Shown here piece by piece: positions 19,171-31,004 of a DNA stretch of 64,000 bases. Below the pieces are notes generated by a model that saw nothing but the letters and a program-made list of their open reading frames with translations, was not told where the DNA came from and did not search any database. The translations under genes were made by a program, and so were the position numbers. Each line of letters starts with the position of its first letter. Positions within the stretch are counted from its first letter, which is position 1. The DNA is from Prorocentrum cordatum (Eukaryota; Sar; Dinophyceae; Prorocentrales; Prorocentraceae), in NCBI GenBank assembly GCA_963575745.1, contig CAUYUJ010019114.1, positions 77,044 to 141,043 of the forward strand. The letters are read 5' to 3'.

Positions 19171-20516
19171 CCCCCGCACCCTGGCGCGCGGATCGAGACA
19201 TGCCGGTCGTTGAAAGTACGTATTGTGGGATTCCCAGATCCCAGACTGATCCAAGCACCTTCCTACTTCAAGAACTGGTATGCCTTCGCTGCGTTTTGTT
19301 ATTGCCTGGGAGTGCCTGGAACCAATCTACTTGATCCGCCTTCCGTTTCCATGTGTTTACCGGCTTCTCCCGACCGACGTGTACAGTCGATCAGATGATT
19401 AAGAAATCTCTTCCCGAAAAGTTGGGCCCGCGTTGCTCAACCAACTTGTTGGAAAAGCTGGCCCAGTTTCTTGAGAACGTTCGTCCCTCTAGCGTGGGCC
19501 AAACAGTTGGCCTGGGTCAGTTTGAAGAGCCTCCGGAAAGCTGGCCCAGGTGTCTCGAATGATATGTTTCCAGATCATGTCTTCGGCTACACTCCATACA
19601 GTGGAGACCCATGCCAAGAACCACCCTGCTTGCCTCCAGGGTGCCCTGGGGTTCTTGGATTTGGATGGTTTTGCTATGGGAAGCGTGACGTTCCCACACC
19701 AAAAACCGATGGACGTCCTGGGGTGTCAGGGTTGGGCTTCTTGCGGAAGGTTTCTTTTGGTCGAGCCCCTACTGCATACTCCCCCTCCTCTTCGCCCTGC
19801 TCCCCTCTCCCCCCCCCGACGGCGGTGGCGGCGACGAAGCCCTCCTCCCTGGCAGGCGGCGCGACCAGTTCCCGCCCAGGCCCGCAGGGGCGGCCTCGCC
19901 GCGGGCGCAGGCGCAGCAGGGGGAGGGAGCCGCCGTCGGGGGGTGGGGCCGGGTTCGGGCGAAAGAGTCCTCTGCAAGGGTCACAGAAGGAAAAGGCACC
20001 CATACCGATACCTGTCGCCCGTGTTTTCCCTTTTGGAGGGCTCTTGGGCCCTCGTCGCCACCGTTGGATTCGCCTCGAACTTCTGGTCAGAACGCACCCC
20101 GGGAGGGGTCCAGGGAGTAGCGGAGTCGGCACCTCTCGATTTCCCCAAAAGAGTCTCTCGGAAATGAACGCAGCAGTTCGTTCAATCGTTCAAGCGGCAT
20201 CTTGGCATTACTCGGTCGTGTGCATGTTCTTCCTGAGGGAGGGCCATCAAGGAGCATCCTTTAGGAACAAAAGATGGGGAGTGGACGGGAATGGGGAATA
20301 GACGTCCGAGCGATGGCAAGAAAGGGGATCTCGAGAATGTGCGCAGCCGTTCGTGCAATCGTTCGTGCGGAGTACGCACGCTGTCAGCGCGTGGCTGCCA
20401 CGCGCCTTGCGCCACAGGATGAATTGCTGCATTTGCTTTGCGGCCCCGTTGCTAGAGATCCGCGGGCGCAGCGTGCGCGGGCCTCATCGGGCGCCGCGTG
20501 TATGGAGGACCGCCCC
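19171..20516. other. No gene; contains a dispersed repeat copy
   Basis: Medium-GC DNA. Bases 19395-19600 are one copy of a repeat with GGCCCAG-type words, also found at 28470-28700. Pro/Arg-rich frames at 19470-20300 lack domains. Confidence 0.45.
19395..19600 (+). repeat. Dispersed repeat with AAGCTGGCCCAG words, copy 1
   Basis: Shares with 28470-28700 the spaced words CCCAGTTTCTT, GTTCG, a third GGCCCAG before TTTC or TGTC, and the end GATCATGTCTTCGGC / GATCATGTGTTCGGC. Both copies lie on the plus strand. Internal GGCCCAG units are spaced about 50-90 bases. Confidence 0.65.
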
Positions 20517-20518
20517 TG

Positions 20519-20800
20519 GCCTTCCTCCTCCTCCCCTTCCTCCTCCTCCTCCTCCTCCTCCTCCTCCTCCTCCTCCTTCTCCTCCTCCTCCTCCTCTCCT
20601 CCTCCTCCTCCTCTCCTCCTCCTCCCTCCCTCCCCCTCCCCCTCCCCCTCCCCCTCCCTCTCCTCTCCTCCTCCTCCTCCTCCTCCTCATCCTCCCCCCC
20701 CCTCCTCTTCCTCCTCCTCCTCTCCTCCTCTCCTCCTCCTCCTCCTCCTCCTCCTCCTCCTCCTCCTCCTCCTCCTCCTCCTCCTCCTCCTCCTCCCTCG
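20519..20800. repeat. CTC microsatellite
   Basis: About 280 bases of CTC/CCT with short CCCTCC and CCTCAT interruptions. It gives Ser/Leu/Pro frames on plus and Gly/Arg/Glu frames on minus, none of them genes. Confidence 0.92.
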
Positions 20801-22754
20801 TTGCCTTCTGTCGGGTGTCCTGGCATGCTCATATGGACCATGAGGCGCTTCATGAGGTCTTCTTGGCGGTTGACACCTCTTGAGGTATTGAGGCAATGTT
20901 GGTTCCACTGGTGACCCTCTTGGGCCGCCTGGGGAGATTCGGAGAGCCCTGGAGAGCCCCATGGAGGCGTCGGGCGCATAGGGGGCCTTGGGAGGGCGCG
21001 GTGGTGCATGCATATGGGTGTGATGAGAGGGGGTTCAGCACAGGCCATACTAGATAGCACTTGGCAGGTTACCACGCATCAACGTTCCACTGTGGGGGGT
21101 GCGTGGTGACATATTGGGTCGTGCAACAGTGCCAATTGCAATACACATGGCATGGTGCACCATATCGGCAGACGAAGCGCAATAATCACACGTACTTGAT
21201 CAGGCGATGCATACAGGTAAGTGTATACATGCAGTTGAGAGGGAGGCGGTCGTGGATGTCTTTGCGATGAACGTGATTGCCCGTCCGAAAACATAGTTGA
21301 AGAGGGAAGGTGTGGGGCACGCAATTCCGCGATAGCATGGGCAATTGCGATGCGACGATAGGGTGCACGTCTGCATGAAGCGGCGATAATGGGCGCGCAT
21401 GAGAAACAATCTGGCGATTTAGACTGTGTGAGCATGCATGTGCCAGGTCGCATAGTGCATCATCTACCAGCATTGACACGCCAAGTAAGGTCGGATGTAG
21501 CGATGCGTTGCATGAACGGGGGAGGGGGGGGGCTTGACGTGCCGCGCTTGAGGTGCGAAAACGATCTGCGTACCACGCGCGGTACGTACTGGATGTCTGC
21601 AGACTGCTTCGCGTGTCGCAGTTATCGAACAGGTGTGGGCTGCGTTCCAGGAGATGGTTTCTGCGGTGTGCTTCTGGGAGCTTGACGCTCCCGCCGTCCG
21701 TGTTGCCCGCCTGGTTCTCCGGATGGAAATGGTGCTAACACATTGCAGGTGCCGTTTTTCTTCTTCATGCTTCGCGTATCCCCACCAGTGCCTGGCGTGC
21801 ACTTCCTTCCTCCCCTCCTGCATCCTAATGCTGCAGCGGTTAGCTGCCACACCGGGGTGCCTACCGTGCCTGGCGTGCATTTCCCCATCCTCTCCTCCTG
21901 CATCCTTATGCCACAGCGGTCAGCTGTTGCACCGGGGTGCTCTCCCTCCTGTTTCACAGTGTTCTTCCCTGGCGGCTGGGGTTTGCTGCCCAATACTGCT
22001 TCCTGGTGGCGTCCAGGTGGTCTGGATTCATGCAAGGATCCACACGGAATGGCTGCGTCGCATTCGCTGAGGTCTGGTGCCCCCTGGCCTGCTCCTGGCT
22101 GGTGTCGGCCCCTAGTGATGACCAGAAGGTTCCAGTGGGTCTCTCGCTACACTGCCTACCTTACGGTACCTGAACCTCGTGTTCGGCAAGTGTGGCTCTG
22201 TACGCTCGTCGGCCGACGTTTTCCTGTATGGACTTCGCTCTCGACGTGTGTTACAGGTGTTGCTGCCGTTTGCAGTCTTGTCGGTGATGAGGTTGCCCCT
22301 CTTCGCTCTGTGCGCCGAGACGACGTCTTGGCATTTGTGTCGCCTGCTTCACGGATGTCGGCTGGGTGTGCCTGTCCAGTTCGTCTCTGACGGTGTTGTT
22401 TGCCTGACTCGCACCGAGCGATCGATCGCAGCGTATTTTCTGGTCGCGCCGCCGCGCCATTTTGGCTGCGCTTACTTGCTGGTCGCCACCGGGATTTCCA
22501 ACGCCACTGGGTTTGGGAGGGCCGGTTCTGGCTCTTTTTATGAGTGGCTGCGAGCTCGTTCGCTTCACTTGTTTTTCTTCTCCTGTTGCTTAGTCGCGGC
22601 AAGACAACTGTTCGGACGGCTTTCGACCCGCCTCGCGAGCTTGTTGACCACAAATATCCTCACCAACCCGTTCAAAAACCTTGCCCAGGATATATTACGG
22701 TAGCAGGGGCAAAGAGACACACATAGTGAAACAAGGCTCTGCGGATCAATGGAG
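20801..22754. other. No gene identified; about 2 kb of complex sequence
   Basis: Non-repetitive apart from a two-copy tandem repeat at 21784-21941. Open frames up to 215 codons (21743-22390) are Cys/Ser/Leu-rich with no domain. The word GCCATTTTGGCT at 22456-22467 matches 12 bases of the spliced leader but lacks the rest. Confidence 0.45.
21784..21941 (+). repeat. Two-copy ~80 bp tandem repeat
   Basis: Units starting near 21784 and 21864 share GTGCCTGGCGTGCA, a CCTCCTGCATCCT block, CAGCGGT.AGCTG and CACCGGGGTGC. Similarity is about 80-85 percent by eye. Confidence 0.8.
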
Positions 22755-22765
22755 AATTGGGGCGA

Positions 22766-22825
22766 GGGGAGGAGGAGGAGGCGGAGGAGGAGGAGGAGGA
22801 GGAGGAGAAGGGGGAGGAGGAGGCA
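22766..22825. repeat. Short GGA microsatellite
   Basis: About 60 bases of GGA with one GCGGA and one GAAGGGG interruption. Confidence 0.85.
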
Positions 22826-23589
22826 CACCGCTTCTTGGGGCCCTTGTGGGACGCATTTGGGGCGCTGTTGGGCACTCGCGGGGGCACCCCAGGGCCCCCC
22901 TGGGAGCCCTCTTGGGGGCCCCGGAAGGCTTCTCACGACCATCTTGGAGGCTATCGACTGCCCTGGACGGCGCTTGTTACGGCCATCTTGGAGGCTATCG
23001 ATCAAAGGAGGGGCGGTCACGATGCCCCCCTCCCCCCCCCTGTGGAGCCATCCGAATCGCCTCTTGAAACGCTCTTGGGCCACTCTTGGGCGTTCTTGGG
23101 GCCGTCCAGGGGACCTCTTGGGCCACTCTTGGGTCTCTAGTGGACCATGCTTGGGCCATCTTGAGGCCCCAAAGAGCGCATCGGGAGCGAACAGGCGAGA
23201 AGGTTCGAGTCATCGATGTTCCTAAGGTGTTTGAAGGGTTTGGGTCTCTTGGGGGTGTCCCAGGTCTTTTCGGTCGTCTGGAGACCAGATCGGGCGTTTT
23301 GGATCGCCCTGCGGGCGTCTCGGACCCCTCTTGGACCGTCTTAGGGGTGTCTCAAAATCTTTGGGCGGAGTGTCCCAGGAGTGCCCCCGAATCGTCGCAG
23401 GAGTGTCTGGGGAATGTCCGGGGAATACGTATCCCGGGGTGCTTTTCGACCAGGGACCTCCAAGGGCCGCCACGCGCGCGCGAACTAGACACACTGTAAA
23501 TTTGTCGCCAGACATCTTAGCACGCCTCTGGCCCGCTGGGCTGGCGACTTGCCGCGCGTCCCCCAAGTCCCGTTCAGATGACACAGGGT
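22826..23589. other. No gene; CTTGGG-rich degenerate repeats
   Basis: Words such as CTCTTGGGGCC and CTCTTGGGCCACT recur irregularly, and CCATCTTGGAGGCTATCGA occurs at 22940 and again at 22982. No coding signal. Confidence 0.5.
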
Positions 23590-24430
23590 GGTCGCTCGAA
23601 AGACGGACACATCATTCATGCAAGCATGCGCCTCGCCCGCCACACCCCGTGGAGGAGGGATAGGACACTGGGCCGACGAACGGACAAGTCAAGTCCCCAC
23701 TCCACCCCCAAAACTCCATTGAGGAAGGGCGGGGTAATGGGTCGAACAACGGACATACGTAATCAGAGTCCGAGGTGCCGTTTTTACTACACCCGCCCCA
23801 ATGGCGGACAGACCAAGAACGCAAGATACGGTAACATGTTTGCTTCGGGCCCCCGACTCCAGGGAGGAGGGATGGGGTAGTGGGTCGAAAAGGCGGCCAA
23901 TCATGACTGCAAGTTTACATGTTTGCCTTGCCACCTCAAACTCGCGGATCTTCCAAGTCAAGTTCACAATCTGGCCTCGCACCGCCAAAATCTAGTTGAG
24001 GAGTGTGTCGAAGGATCGACAAACGAAACATGTACGTTTACATGCTTGTCTCGCCTCCCACCCCACCAACAAAACACGGAAAACAATTGGAGGAGGGGTC
24101 GGGTAGCGGGCTGAAGTTTGGAAACATCAAACATGTAAGTGTGCATTCTTGCTGCGCCCCACCCCCGGACCCCGTGGAGAAGATATAATAGTGGGTCGAA
24201 GAGCGAACGAGTCAAGACTGCGTGTTTCTATTACTGCCCACTCGACGAAGACCCTTGAAGGGGGAATAGGTGAGTTGGCCGAATGGTGGACAAACAACAG
24301 ATGTAAGTTCACATTCTTGCTGCGCCCGTCTCGCCCCGTGGTGGACGGATCGGGCACGGAGTCAGAAGACGAACGAATCAACAGTACAAGTTTCCAGTGG
24401 CTCGAAGGACGGACACATTAAGAGTGTGAG
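23590..24430 (+). repeat. ~80 bp diverged tandem repeat array, left arm
   Basis: A degenerate unit built on GGAGGAGGGATGGGGTAGTG, then GGTCGAA.AACGGAC, then a CATTCTTGC.TCGCCCC segment. Copies start near 23653, 23720, 23862, 23996, 24090, 24175, 24257 and 24340. The same unit resumes at 26265 beyond the gag fragment. Confidence 0.75.
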
Positions 24431-24575
24431 TTCATGGTATTTCCTCGCATCACCTGAGGAAAATCTTGCCCCTCGGATTGGATCTGTCCCCTGCTCTGCT
24501 CTTATACCCCTCTTTTGCCCCTTATGTCCCTTATTGTGCCCTCTCATGTCCCCGTCGTTTCACCTCAACTGATCC

Positions 24576-24594
24576 GGCTCGAACTATTCGAGCC
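24576..24594 (+). other. Perfect 8 bp hairpin upstream of gag
   Basis: GGCTCGAA and TTCGAGCC flank a CTA loop, about 270 bases before the gag ATG. No role can be assigned. Confidence 0.6.
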
Positions 24595-24864
24595 AGCTTG
24601 AGACGATTTGCGCGACAGAGGCGTGAGCGCGAATTGGAGAAAGATTGCCGGCCTCTCGGACGTTGCCGCGCCCCGCCGCCAGACCCCGCTGCGGTTCTGG
24701 GGGAGGCCAGGCTTCTGAATCCCTCGGCTCCGCTGTGGTAGCGGAGCGCCGAGGCGCGCCGAGCGACACGGAGAGCGAGCAGCTGCCAGGAGAGGTCGGT
24801 TTGGACAAGGGCGGCGACAACCAGAAGTGCGATTTTTACCAGATCGTGCACACGGACTACGACG

Positions 24865-26215
24865 ATGAGTAGCGACGTGGCATGCGTCGACTCCAGGGCG
24901 ATTCCCGGCGATGGGCGGCGGCGCGCTCAGCCCGGTCGCCCTTCCCCCGCGGCCGAGCGGAGGCGGAGGAGGCACCTGGCAAGAGAGAAGGTCAACGAGC
25001 TGGGAGTCAGCGCCAGCGTGGACGAGCCGTGACGTGGAATGCGTACCGACGTGGGACGGCAGCCCGGGACGGTGGCGGCGATACAAGAAAGACGTGGCGC
25101 TGTGGATTGAGGGTATCAGCCTGGACGTGAGTTGGAGCTGGGCAGCCCGAGGTGTTCGGTGCCTGACGGGCCCGGCCAAGACGCTCGGCGAGTCCATCCC
25201 GATGGTCGAGCTGCGCGCGAAGGCCTGGACGCGGGTGCGTGACGACGACCAAGGCGAAGCGGCGGCTGCAGAGGGCGACGGCCAGGACAACGACGAGGAG
25301 AAAGGCCATTGGGAAGAGCCAGACGCCATGGCGGGCATCAACCGCTTGATGGAGGTGCCCGCGACGATGGGTGTGGACGCGCTAACGAGGCGCAGACAGG
25401 GGATGCATCATTTTTACAAGCAGCTTCACCAGCGGGCCGGCGAGGACTTGAATGCGTGGATGATCAGGTTCGGAGAGGCTCGCAGCCAGCTGGACGAAGA
25501 GGACGTGGCTCTGCCGCCTAGGACGGCGGGCTGGTGGCTCATGGAGAAGACGGGCTTGACAGACACGCAGAAGAGCATGCTGATGACATCGACCGGCGGC
25601 AGCGTGGAGATACGTGAAGTTGCGCCAGCGATGATGCGTGCGTTCCCCATCTTGCACGCGACACAGCGGCGACCTAGCATGTTCGACTGCCGAAGGAAGC
25701 CGATCACCTTCAACAGACCTGGGGATCAGTTGTTGAAGAAGAGGGTGACTCGGAAGCTCGAGGAGGCACATGTGACGGGGATCTGGGCGGGCTCAACCAG
25801 TTAGATGAGGGCGAGCTCGAGGCGTTGAACGCGGAGCTCGGCAGCTTCGACGGAGACGCCGACGACGAGACCATGGAGGAGGCTTTGACGACGGAGCAGG
25901 ACCACGACATCGAGGGCATCCTCGCCGCGGAGCTGGAGGCGCTCTCGACGGTGCTCGAGGAGGCGGAGCACGACCCCGAGCTGGCCCAGGAGTTCGGCAA
26001 TCTGGAGAGCAGCGTGGAGTCCATGATGGAGGGCCTCATCGCGGTGCGCGAGAGCAAGAAGAGCGTCAAGGAGCTGCGAAAGGATCGCAAGCTCGATGGC
26101 AAAGGCGGTGGCAAGGGCTCTGGTTCGAGTTTCAGCAGAGGCAAGAAGTTCACGTCGAGCCTCGGCAAGGCAACGCGGCAGATGAGACAGGGTCGTGGCT
26201 CGAAAGGTTGTCTTG
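24865..26215 (+). pseudogene. LTR-retrotransposon gag-like fragment
   Basis: A gag of roughly 450 codons with two compensating frameshifts. ATG 24865 starts about 54 codons of one frame (MSSDVACVDS... to a TGA near 25030). The next frame carries VPTWDGSPGRWRRYKKDVALW, a block with MGVDALTRRRQGMHHFYKQLHQRAGEDLNAWMIRFGEARSQLDEEDVALPPRTAGWWLMEKTGL (given here in parts: FYKQLHQRAGEDLNAW, then ALPPRTAGWWLMEKTGL), and VAPAMMRAFP. This resembles the capsid of Ty1/copia-type gag. Near 25675 the first frame returns, with an acidic helical linker (DEGELEALNAELGS) and EGLIAVRESKKSVKELRKDR. Similarity stops near 26215 before any CCHC knuckle, protease, integrase or RT. No LTRs were seen. Confidence 0.7.
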
Positions 26216-26224
26216 ACACATCAG

Positions 26225-26570
26225 CAGTGCAAGTGCTATGCTTGCCTCGCCCACCGCACCCCGTGGAGGAGGGATGGGACAATGGGTCGGCGACCGGACA
26301 ATTCAAGAACGCAGTTTCGCATTCTCCCCACGCCACGCCCAAAGCTCCATCGAGGAAGGGTGGGGTAGTGGGCCGAAGACGGGACAACACATAATCGAAG
26401 GTTGCAGTCTTGATTCACTCCCCGATTCCCCGCGATGGGGGTGGGGGGGACAAAGCAGCGGGCTGGAAGGGCAGACCAAGAATGCAAGCTCGCATTCTTG
26501 CTTCGGCCCCCCGATCCCGAGCAGGAGAGATAGAGGAGTGGGTCGAAAAACGCATTTTCGTCCGCCCCGA
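26225..26570 (+). repeat. ~80 bp diverged tandem repeat array, right arm
   Basis: Units near 26265, 26350, 26435 and 26520 match those at 23.6-24.4 kb (GGAGGAGGGATGGGACAATG, AGGAAGGGTGGGGTAGTGGG, AGAGGAGTGGGTCGAA). The gag fragment lies exactly between the two arms. Confidence 0.75.
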
Positions 26571-26594
26571 GTGACGAGCTCAAGTCCAGGCCTC

Positions 26595-26800
26595 GCAGAT
26601 GGGATCCGAGTACATGTGGTCGGATGATATCGCCGCATCGCCGATGCATCGGCGAGGCGGTGCGATGTGGGGCCCCCTTTTCTCCACGCCGACGTCGACA
26701 GTGCATCGCCGAAGTCGCCGATGCAGTTGCGATGCGTAGGCGATGCATCGGAGATACGGCGCGATCCTCCGACCCCGCTTATTGCGGGAGTCCACTGGGG
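26595..26800. mobile_element. Degraded copy of the GATGCATCG MITE-like element
   Basis: Shares with the better copy at 61981-62217 the left start AGATGGGATCCGAGTA, the CATCGGCGA.GC core, TTCTCCACGCCG and the right arm GGCGCGATCCTCCGACCCC. The terminal inverted repeats are no longer clear and target duplications are not visible. Confidence 0.65.
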
Positions 26801-26929
26801 GAGGCGCCCTGCCAAATTCGAAACGACTCCTCCAATTCGAAATGATTGCTCCGAAACGACCCGACGGCCCCAGGTTTCGGTTCGAATTGCGAGAATCGTT
26901 TCGGCTTTGGGTGTTTTCCTGGTTTCCAG

Positions 26930-28080
26930 ATTCGCGCAGCAGTAGGAGTCCGGTGGCGAGCTTCGCAATATGATTTTCACGGTAAGCAATTCAGTGCGAA
27001 TCGTATTTTGTAAGCCCGCTTACGTGTATTGAAAGCCTTGTATCTTAATAATTTCTCTGTTACCCATACCCTGAGATTCCCATAGCGCCATGTGTAGGAA
27101 TGCTGGTGCAGTAGGAATTCTCTTGTAGTGTAAACAAGAGGCAGCGTGTTGGAAGGCGTTCGAGACGACGCCCATTGTAAACTCATCAACGAAAATCCTG
27201 TCGATTGTTCCGCAATCAGGATTCCGGTTTCCAAGTGTTCTCGGTGTTCTTGGGTGCAATTGGTTTGCTTGGTTGTTTCGATCGGATTTCTATTGTGAGT
27301 TGTGCAATGGGTGTTTTGGTGTAATTTTTGAGCGGGTTTCCCATATGTCCCGCTTTTATGTTTTTCTTTTGACATTCCACGTCTCACCGTTTTTTTCGGT
27401 TCACCTGGTTTTCATGTATGTCGGTTTTGTTAGTGCAATCCATGGTTCTGCGTCAGCACGGTAGAACTTTTTACGGCTTACACGAGGGTAGTTTTTGGAT
27501 TTCGGACAATTCGAAGTTCATTGTTAGTTGTACAATCGGGTCTCTATTTTGATCTGTACACTTATGATGGCAAGAGGGATCCGACTGTATGTTTTATCGT
27601 GTTTCTTGATGTTCCCAGTTGTTCCCGGTACAGTTGCTTTTTGTGGGTTGCAATTACGACCTTACATGTATCGCTTATGAGAAGAATCCTGTTGTATTGG
27701 ACAGTTCGATCCTTATTAGGAGATGTTAACTTGGACTTGGCTTGCTTGCAGCACAATAAGATTTACATTATGATCTGCACAATATCCGGATGTTTTTTTG
27801 TTCCCCCCCCGGTTTTCCCGGTACAGTAGGTTTCTTAGTGTGGTTTTACAGTAGGAATTCAGTGTAATTTGTGCAATAGACGCCCGATTGTATTTCGGAC
27901 AATCCGAATACTTTTATGATGTGTGCAGTCGGATTTCCATTTTGAGTTATATACTTTGGATGTCTCTTATGATCGCTAGGGGAGAAATATAAATTATGAT
28001 GGCTTCCCTTAATTACTTTCCCGGTTTTTCCGGCTCTTGGGTTTTTCTAGTTCTCGTCCGCCTTCCGATTTCATGTTTCT
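26930..28080. other. AT-richer island without a gene
   Basis: Base composition drops clearly below the GC of the flanks. Degenerate words such as TCGGATTTCTATT.TGAGTTGTGCA recur near 27285, 27535 and 27927, and TTCCCGGTACAGT near 27625 and 27817. Minus-strand frames (26977-27387) and plus-strand frames (27521-27829) have no domain. It may be an old insertion of different origin. Confidence 0.5.
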
Positions 28081-28469
28081 ACCTTTTCCGACCGACATGT
28101 ACCAGTCTCGCTTGTTCCTTGCCCTTGTCCTTCCCCCCCCCACACCAGATCGGGCAGGCCCAGGACCCCGACAGCTCGTCCCAGAGCGTTCCGGAACGCT
28201 CCCGGACCATTGCGGGGGAGCTTTGGGGCGGCCGCGGCGCCCAGCAGGCCATCCAGAACCGCCAGATCTCGGAGATCCCTGACTTGTCCTAGGCCGGTGC
28301 TGTGTGGGTCTGTGGCTTCGTCTTATGGAACAGTGCTCTGATCAACAGATAGGCCGAGCTCCTCGCGCCTCCCTGGCCGCATGCCATTGTCGACTCGACG
28401 CTTGGGGGTCAGAGGATCTGCTGACGTTGTAGGTGGTCTTTGTTGTGATCAGACCACAGCACACAAGAG

Positions 28470-28700
28470 GGCTTATGTTCGAGCATCTGTTTAAGACAGC
28501 TTTCCCCGGAAAGTTGGGCCAGCGTTTCCCAACAGATGTGCAGGAAAGTTGGCCCAGTTTCTTTAGCACGTTCGCCTTTCCAGCTTTGACAGCAGAAGCG
28601 GTTCAGGCTTGTCTCAAGAGATTTCCGGGAAGTTGGCCCAGATTTCTTCCAGGATACCTCTCTTGATCATGTGTTCGGCGGCATCAATACAGCATGACCG
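28470..28700 (+). repeat. Dispersed repeat with AAGTTGGCCCAG words, copy 2
   Basis: Homologous to 19395-19600 and in the same orientation. Here GGAAAGTTGG.CCAG occurs three times (near 28510, 28551 and 28629) and the end reads CTTGATCATGTGTTCGGCGG. Confidence 0.65.
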
Positions 28701-28737
28701 CGAGGAGTGCTGGCATGCGAGGGAACAACAGCGATTA

Positions 28738-29021
28738 CACCAACAACAACAACAATAATAATAACAACAACGACAGCAGCAGCAACAAAGACAAAATACA
28801 ACTCGCGCTTCCACCCGAGGCGGCGGCTGAGCTGCCGCGGCGGCCCCCGCCCTTTTAACTCTGGAGGGTGGCGCCGCCGGCGGGGTCCTTGCGCACAGGG
28901 TCCGGCCGCGGCGGCGGGGGGGGGGAGGGGACGTGCACGCATGGGTGCGGGCGGTGCGGGAGGAGGAGCAGGAGGAGCAGCAGGGAGGGGGAGGACAGGA
29001 TGGGCACGGGAGCAGGAGGAG

Positions 29022-29052
<31 letters not shown>

Positions 29053-29190
29053 AGGAGGAGGAGAAGGCGGAGGCGGCGGCGGCGGAGGAGCAGTTGCACC
29101 AGCATGAGCAGCAGGAGGAGGAGGCGGAGGAGGAGGAGGACCAGGAGGCGAAGGAGGAGGAGGAGGAGGAGGAGGAGGGACACGGGAGAG
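28738..29190. repeat. AAC/AAT then GGA/GGC microsatellites
   Basis: A short CAA/ATA/CAG run (28738-28798) is followed by GC-rich spacer and a GGA/GGC tract (28960-29190). Frames over it are Gly/Ala/Arg or Pro runs. Confidence 0.85.
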
Positions 29191-29683
29191 GAGGGCCAGC
29201 GGGGGTGGAAGGTATTCACGCTTCCACAGGGAGGCAAGGAGGGAAAAAGGATGAGCAGGAGAAGGAGGATTTGATGAAACGAGGAGGAGGACTAGAAGGG
29301 ACAGCAAAGAGGAGAGGGGTGGAGGCGAAGGAGAGAGGGGTGGAATCAATAGCGAGGAGGGGGAAGAGTTCAAGGAGGGAGAATGAGGAGAAAGGGCGCG
29401 AAGGAAGAGGGATGAGTAGCTAAGCCGAGCTTAGCTGATCTACACCACCTTGGGACCGAATTAAAAAGGATGAGAAGGATGAGGAAGTCGACGACGATGA
29501 GTGATCAGGCGGGCGGGCGAGGGATCAGGGCAAGCGGGCGCGGATGCGGGGGCGGAGGGGGCGGGAAACGGGTATGGAGGGTGAGGATGAGGAGGAGGAG
29601 GAGGAGGAGCATGACGATCAGAACGAGGAGGAGGAGGGGAAGAGATGGGTGGAGGGGATGAGCAGGAGGATCATGCGAGGGAA
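29191..29683. other. No gene; purine-rich degenerate sequence
   Basis: GGAGAGGAGGATGAG-type words continue at lower density. No coding signal. Confidence 0.5.
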
Positions 29684-29700
29684 GAGAGAGAGAGAGAGAT

Positions 29701-29731
<31 letters not shown>

Positions 29732-29905
29732 CAAAGAGAGAGAGAGAGAGAGAAATAGGCAGAGAGAAAGAGGGACACACACACATATAGAGAGAGAGAG
29801 ACAGCGAGAGAGAGAGAGAGATAGAGAAACAAAAAGAAAGAGAAAGAGAGAGAGAGAGAGAAAAAAACAAAAAGAGCGATAGAAAGAGAGAGAGAGAGGA
29901 CGGGG
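29684..29905. repeat. GA dinucleotide microsatellite
   Basis: About 220 bases of GAGA with ATAG, CAAA and CACACA interruptions. It is the only large dinucleotide array in the window. Confidence 0.92.
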
Positions 29906-31004
29906 ACGACGGCGACCATCACGATCATCGCGACGACTATTTACGACGATGCCGACGACAACGCCGACGACAGTGTCGACGGCCGTGACGACGGCACTGA
30001 TGTAGGGGAACGGGCGGTCACAGGACAGGATAGGCCCCGCTAGCAAGAGAGCTCGACAACACATACAGTCATGGTGCTTGTTACATCCATGTGCGAATCC
30101 AGTGGTTGGTTCTGCTCTCCCCACGTACCGCGGTCTGCTGACCTGACATGTTTTTTTTGACTGGCGACGCGCGGTCGGAAATATCGCGTGGCATTGGCCG
30201 TGCAGGAAAAAGGCGGCGACGCAGCAAAGACGGCCGGAGGCGGGGGGGACTGAGCCGCGGAGCCTGCCCGAGCATTTGTTGCAGCCTATCCTCCAGCAGC
30301 CGCCCGCGGCGACTCCGCGTGACCCGGGGGCACTGACCATTGAAGGAACAACACTGAGCAACACACGTTGAGGAGCCATTTCGCACGAGCCCTCGCCGCT
30401 CCCGGGCCTGACTCTTGAGCAAGCGCTCCTGGAGAAGCGGGGCCCGAGCAATCGTGAGCCCAACATATCGAGCGCAATGCTTGACAATCTGACGGCCAGG
30501 GCCGCTGTTGTTGCAAACGCTGTCCCTTCAACCAGAGGTTTCCGCCGTGTGCCCCCGCGTCTCCGTCCGCCGTGTGCGCCCGCGCGTGTTCCCGGGGAGG
30601 GGCGGTGGCGGAGGTGGATGCCAAAGCGCAGGCGCAATGCGGGGGGGCCGAGCTGAACGCGGCGCTTCACCGCGCCACCGCTCGCCTGCTTCGCGCCGTA
30701 CCCAGGCGGTGGCCGCCGCGCTAGCGGACGAGCTGGCCCAGCGCGCTAGGCGCGACGGCAGGGGCGGCCCGGACGGGCGGTTGGGGCGAGTCACTGGCCC
30801 CTAGTGCCCCTCAGTGCCAAGCTCGCCGCCCCGAGGAAGTTCAGAGGGCTGCGAACGCACATACTCGTTGCGCCACGCCTGGAGGAAGACGTCGAGGGAA
30901 CGCAGGATGAGGAGATGATGGGATGGTCATTGAAGGTCGATTTGCGCAGAGCGTTCGTGTCAGAGGGAAGGGGACATGTTCCGATCAGCTCCCCTGGCAG
31001 CGCT
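29906..31004. other. No gene identified
   Basis: CGACGA-rich start (29907-30000), then GC-rich complex DNA. A 98-codon plus frame at 30508-30804 and a longer minus frame are Arg/Pro/Ala-rich without domains. Confidence 0.45.

Noticed and set aside
22456-22467. GCCATTTTGGCT, 12 bases of the spliced leader
   Set aside because: Neither the CCGTA before nor the CAAG after is present, so chance is likely; noted because a degraded relic cannot be excluded.
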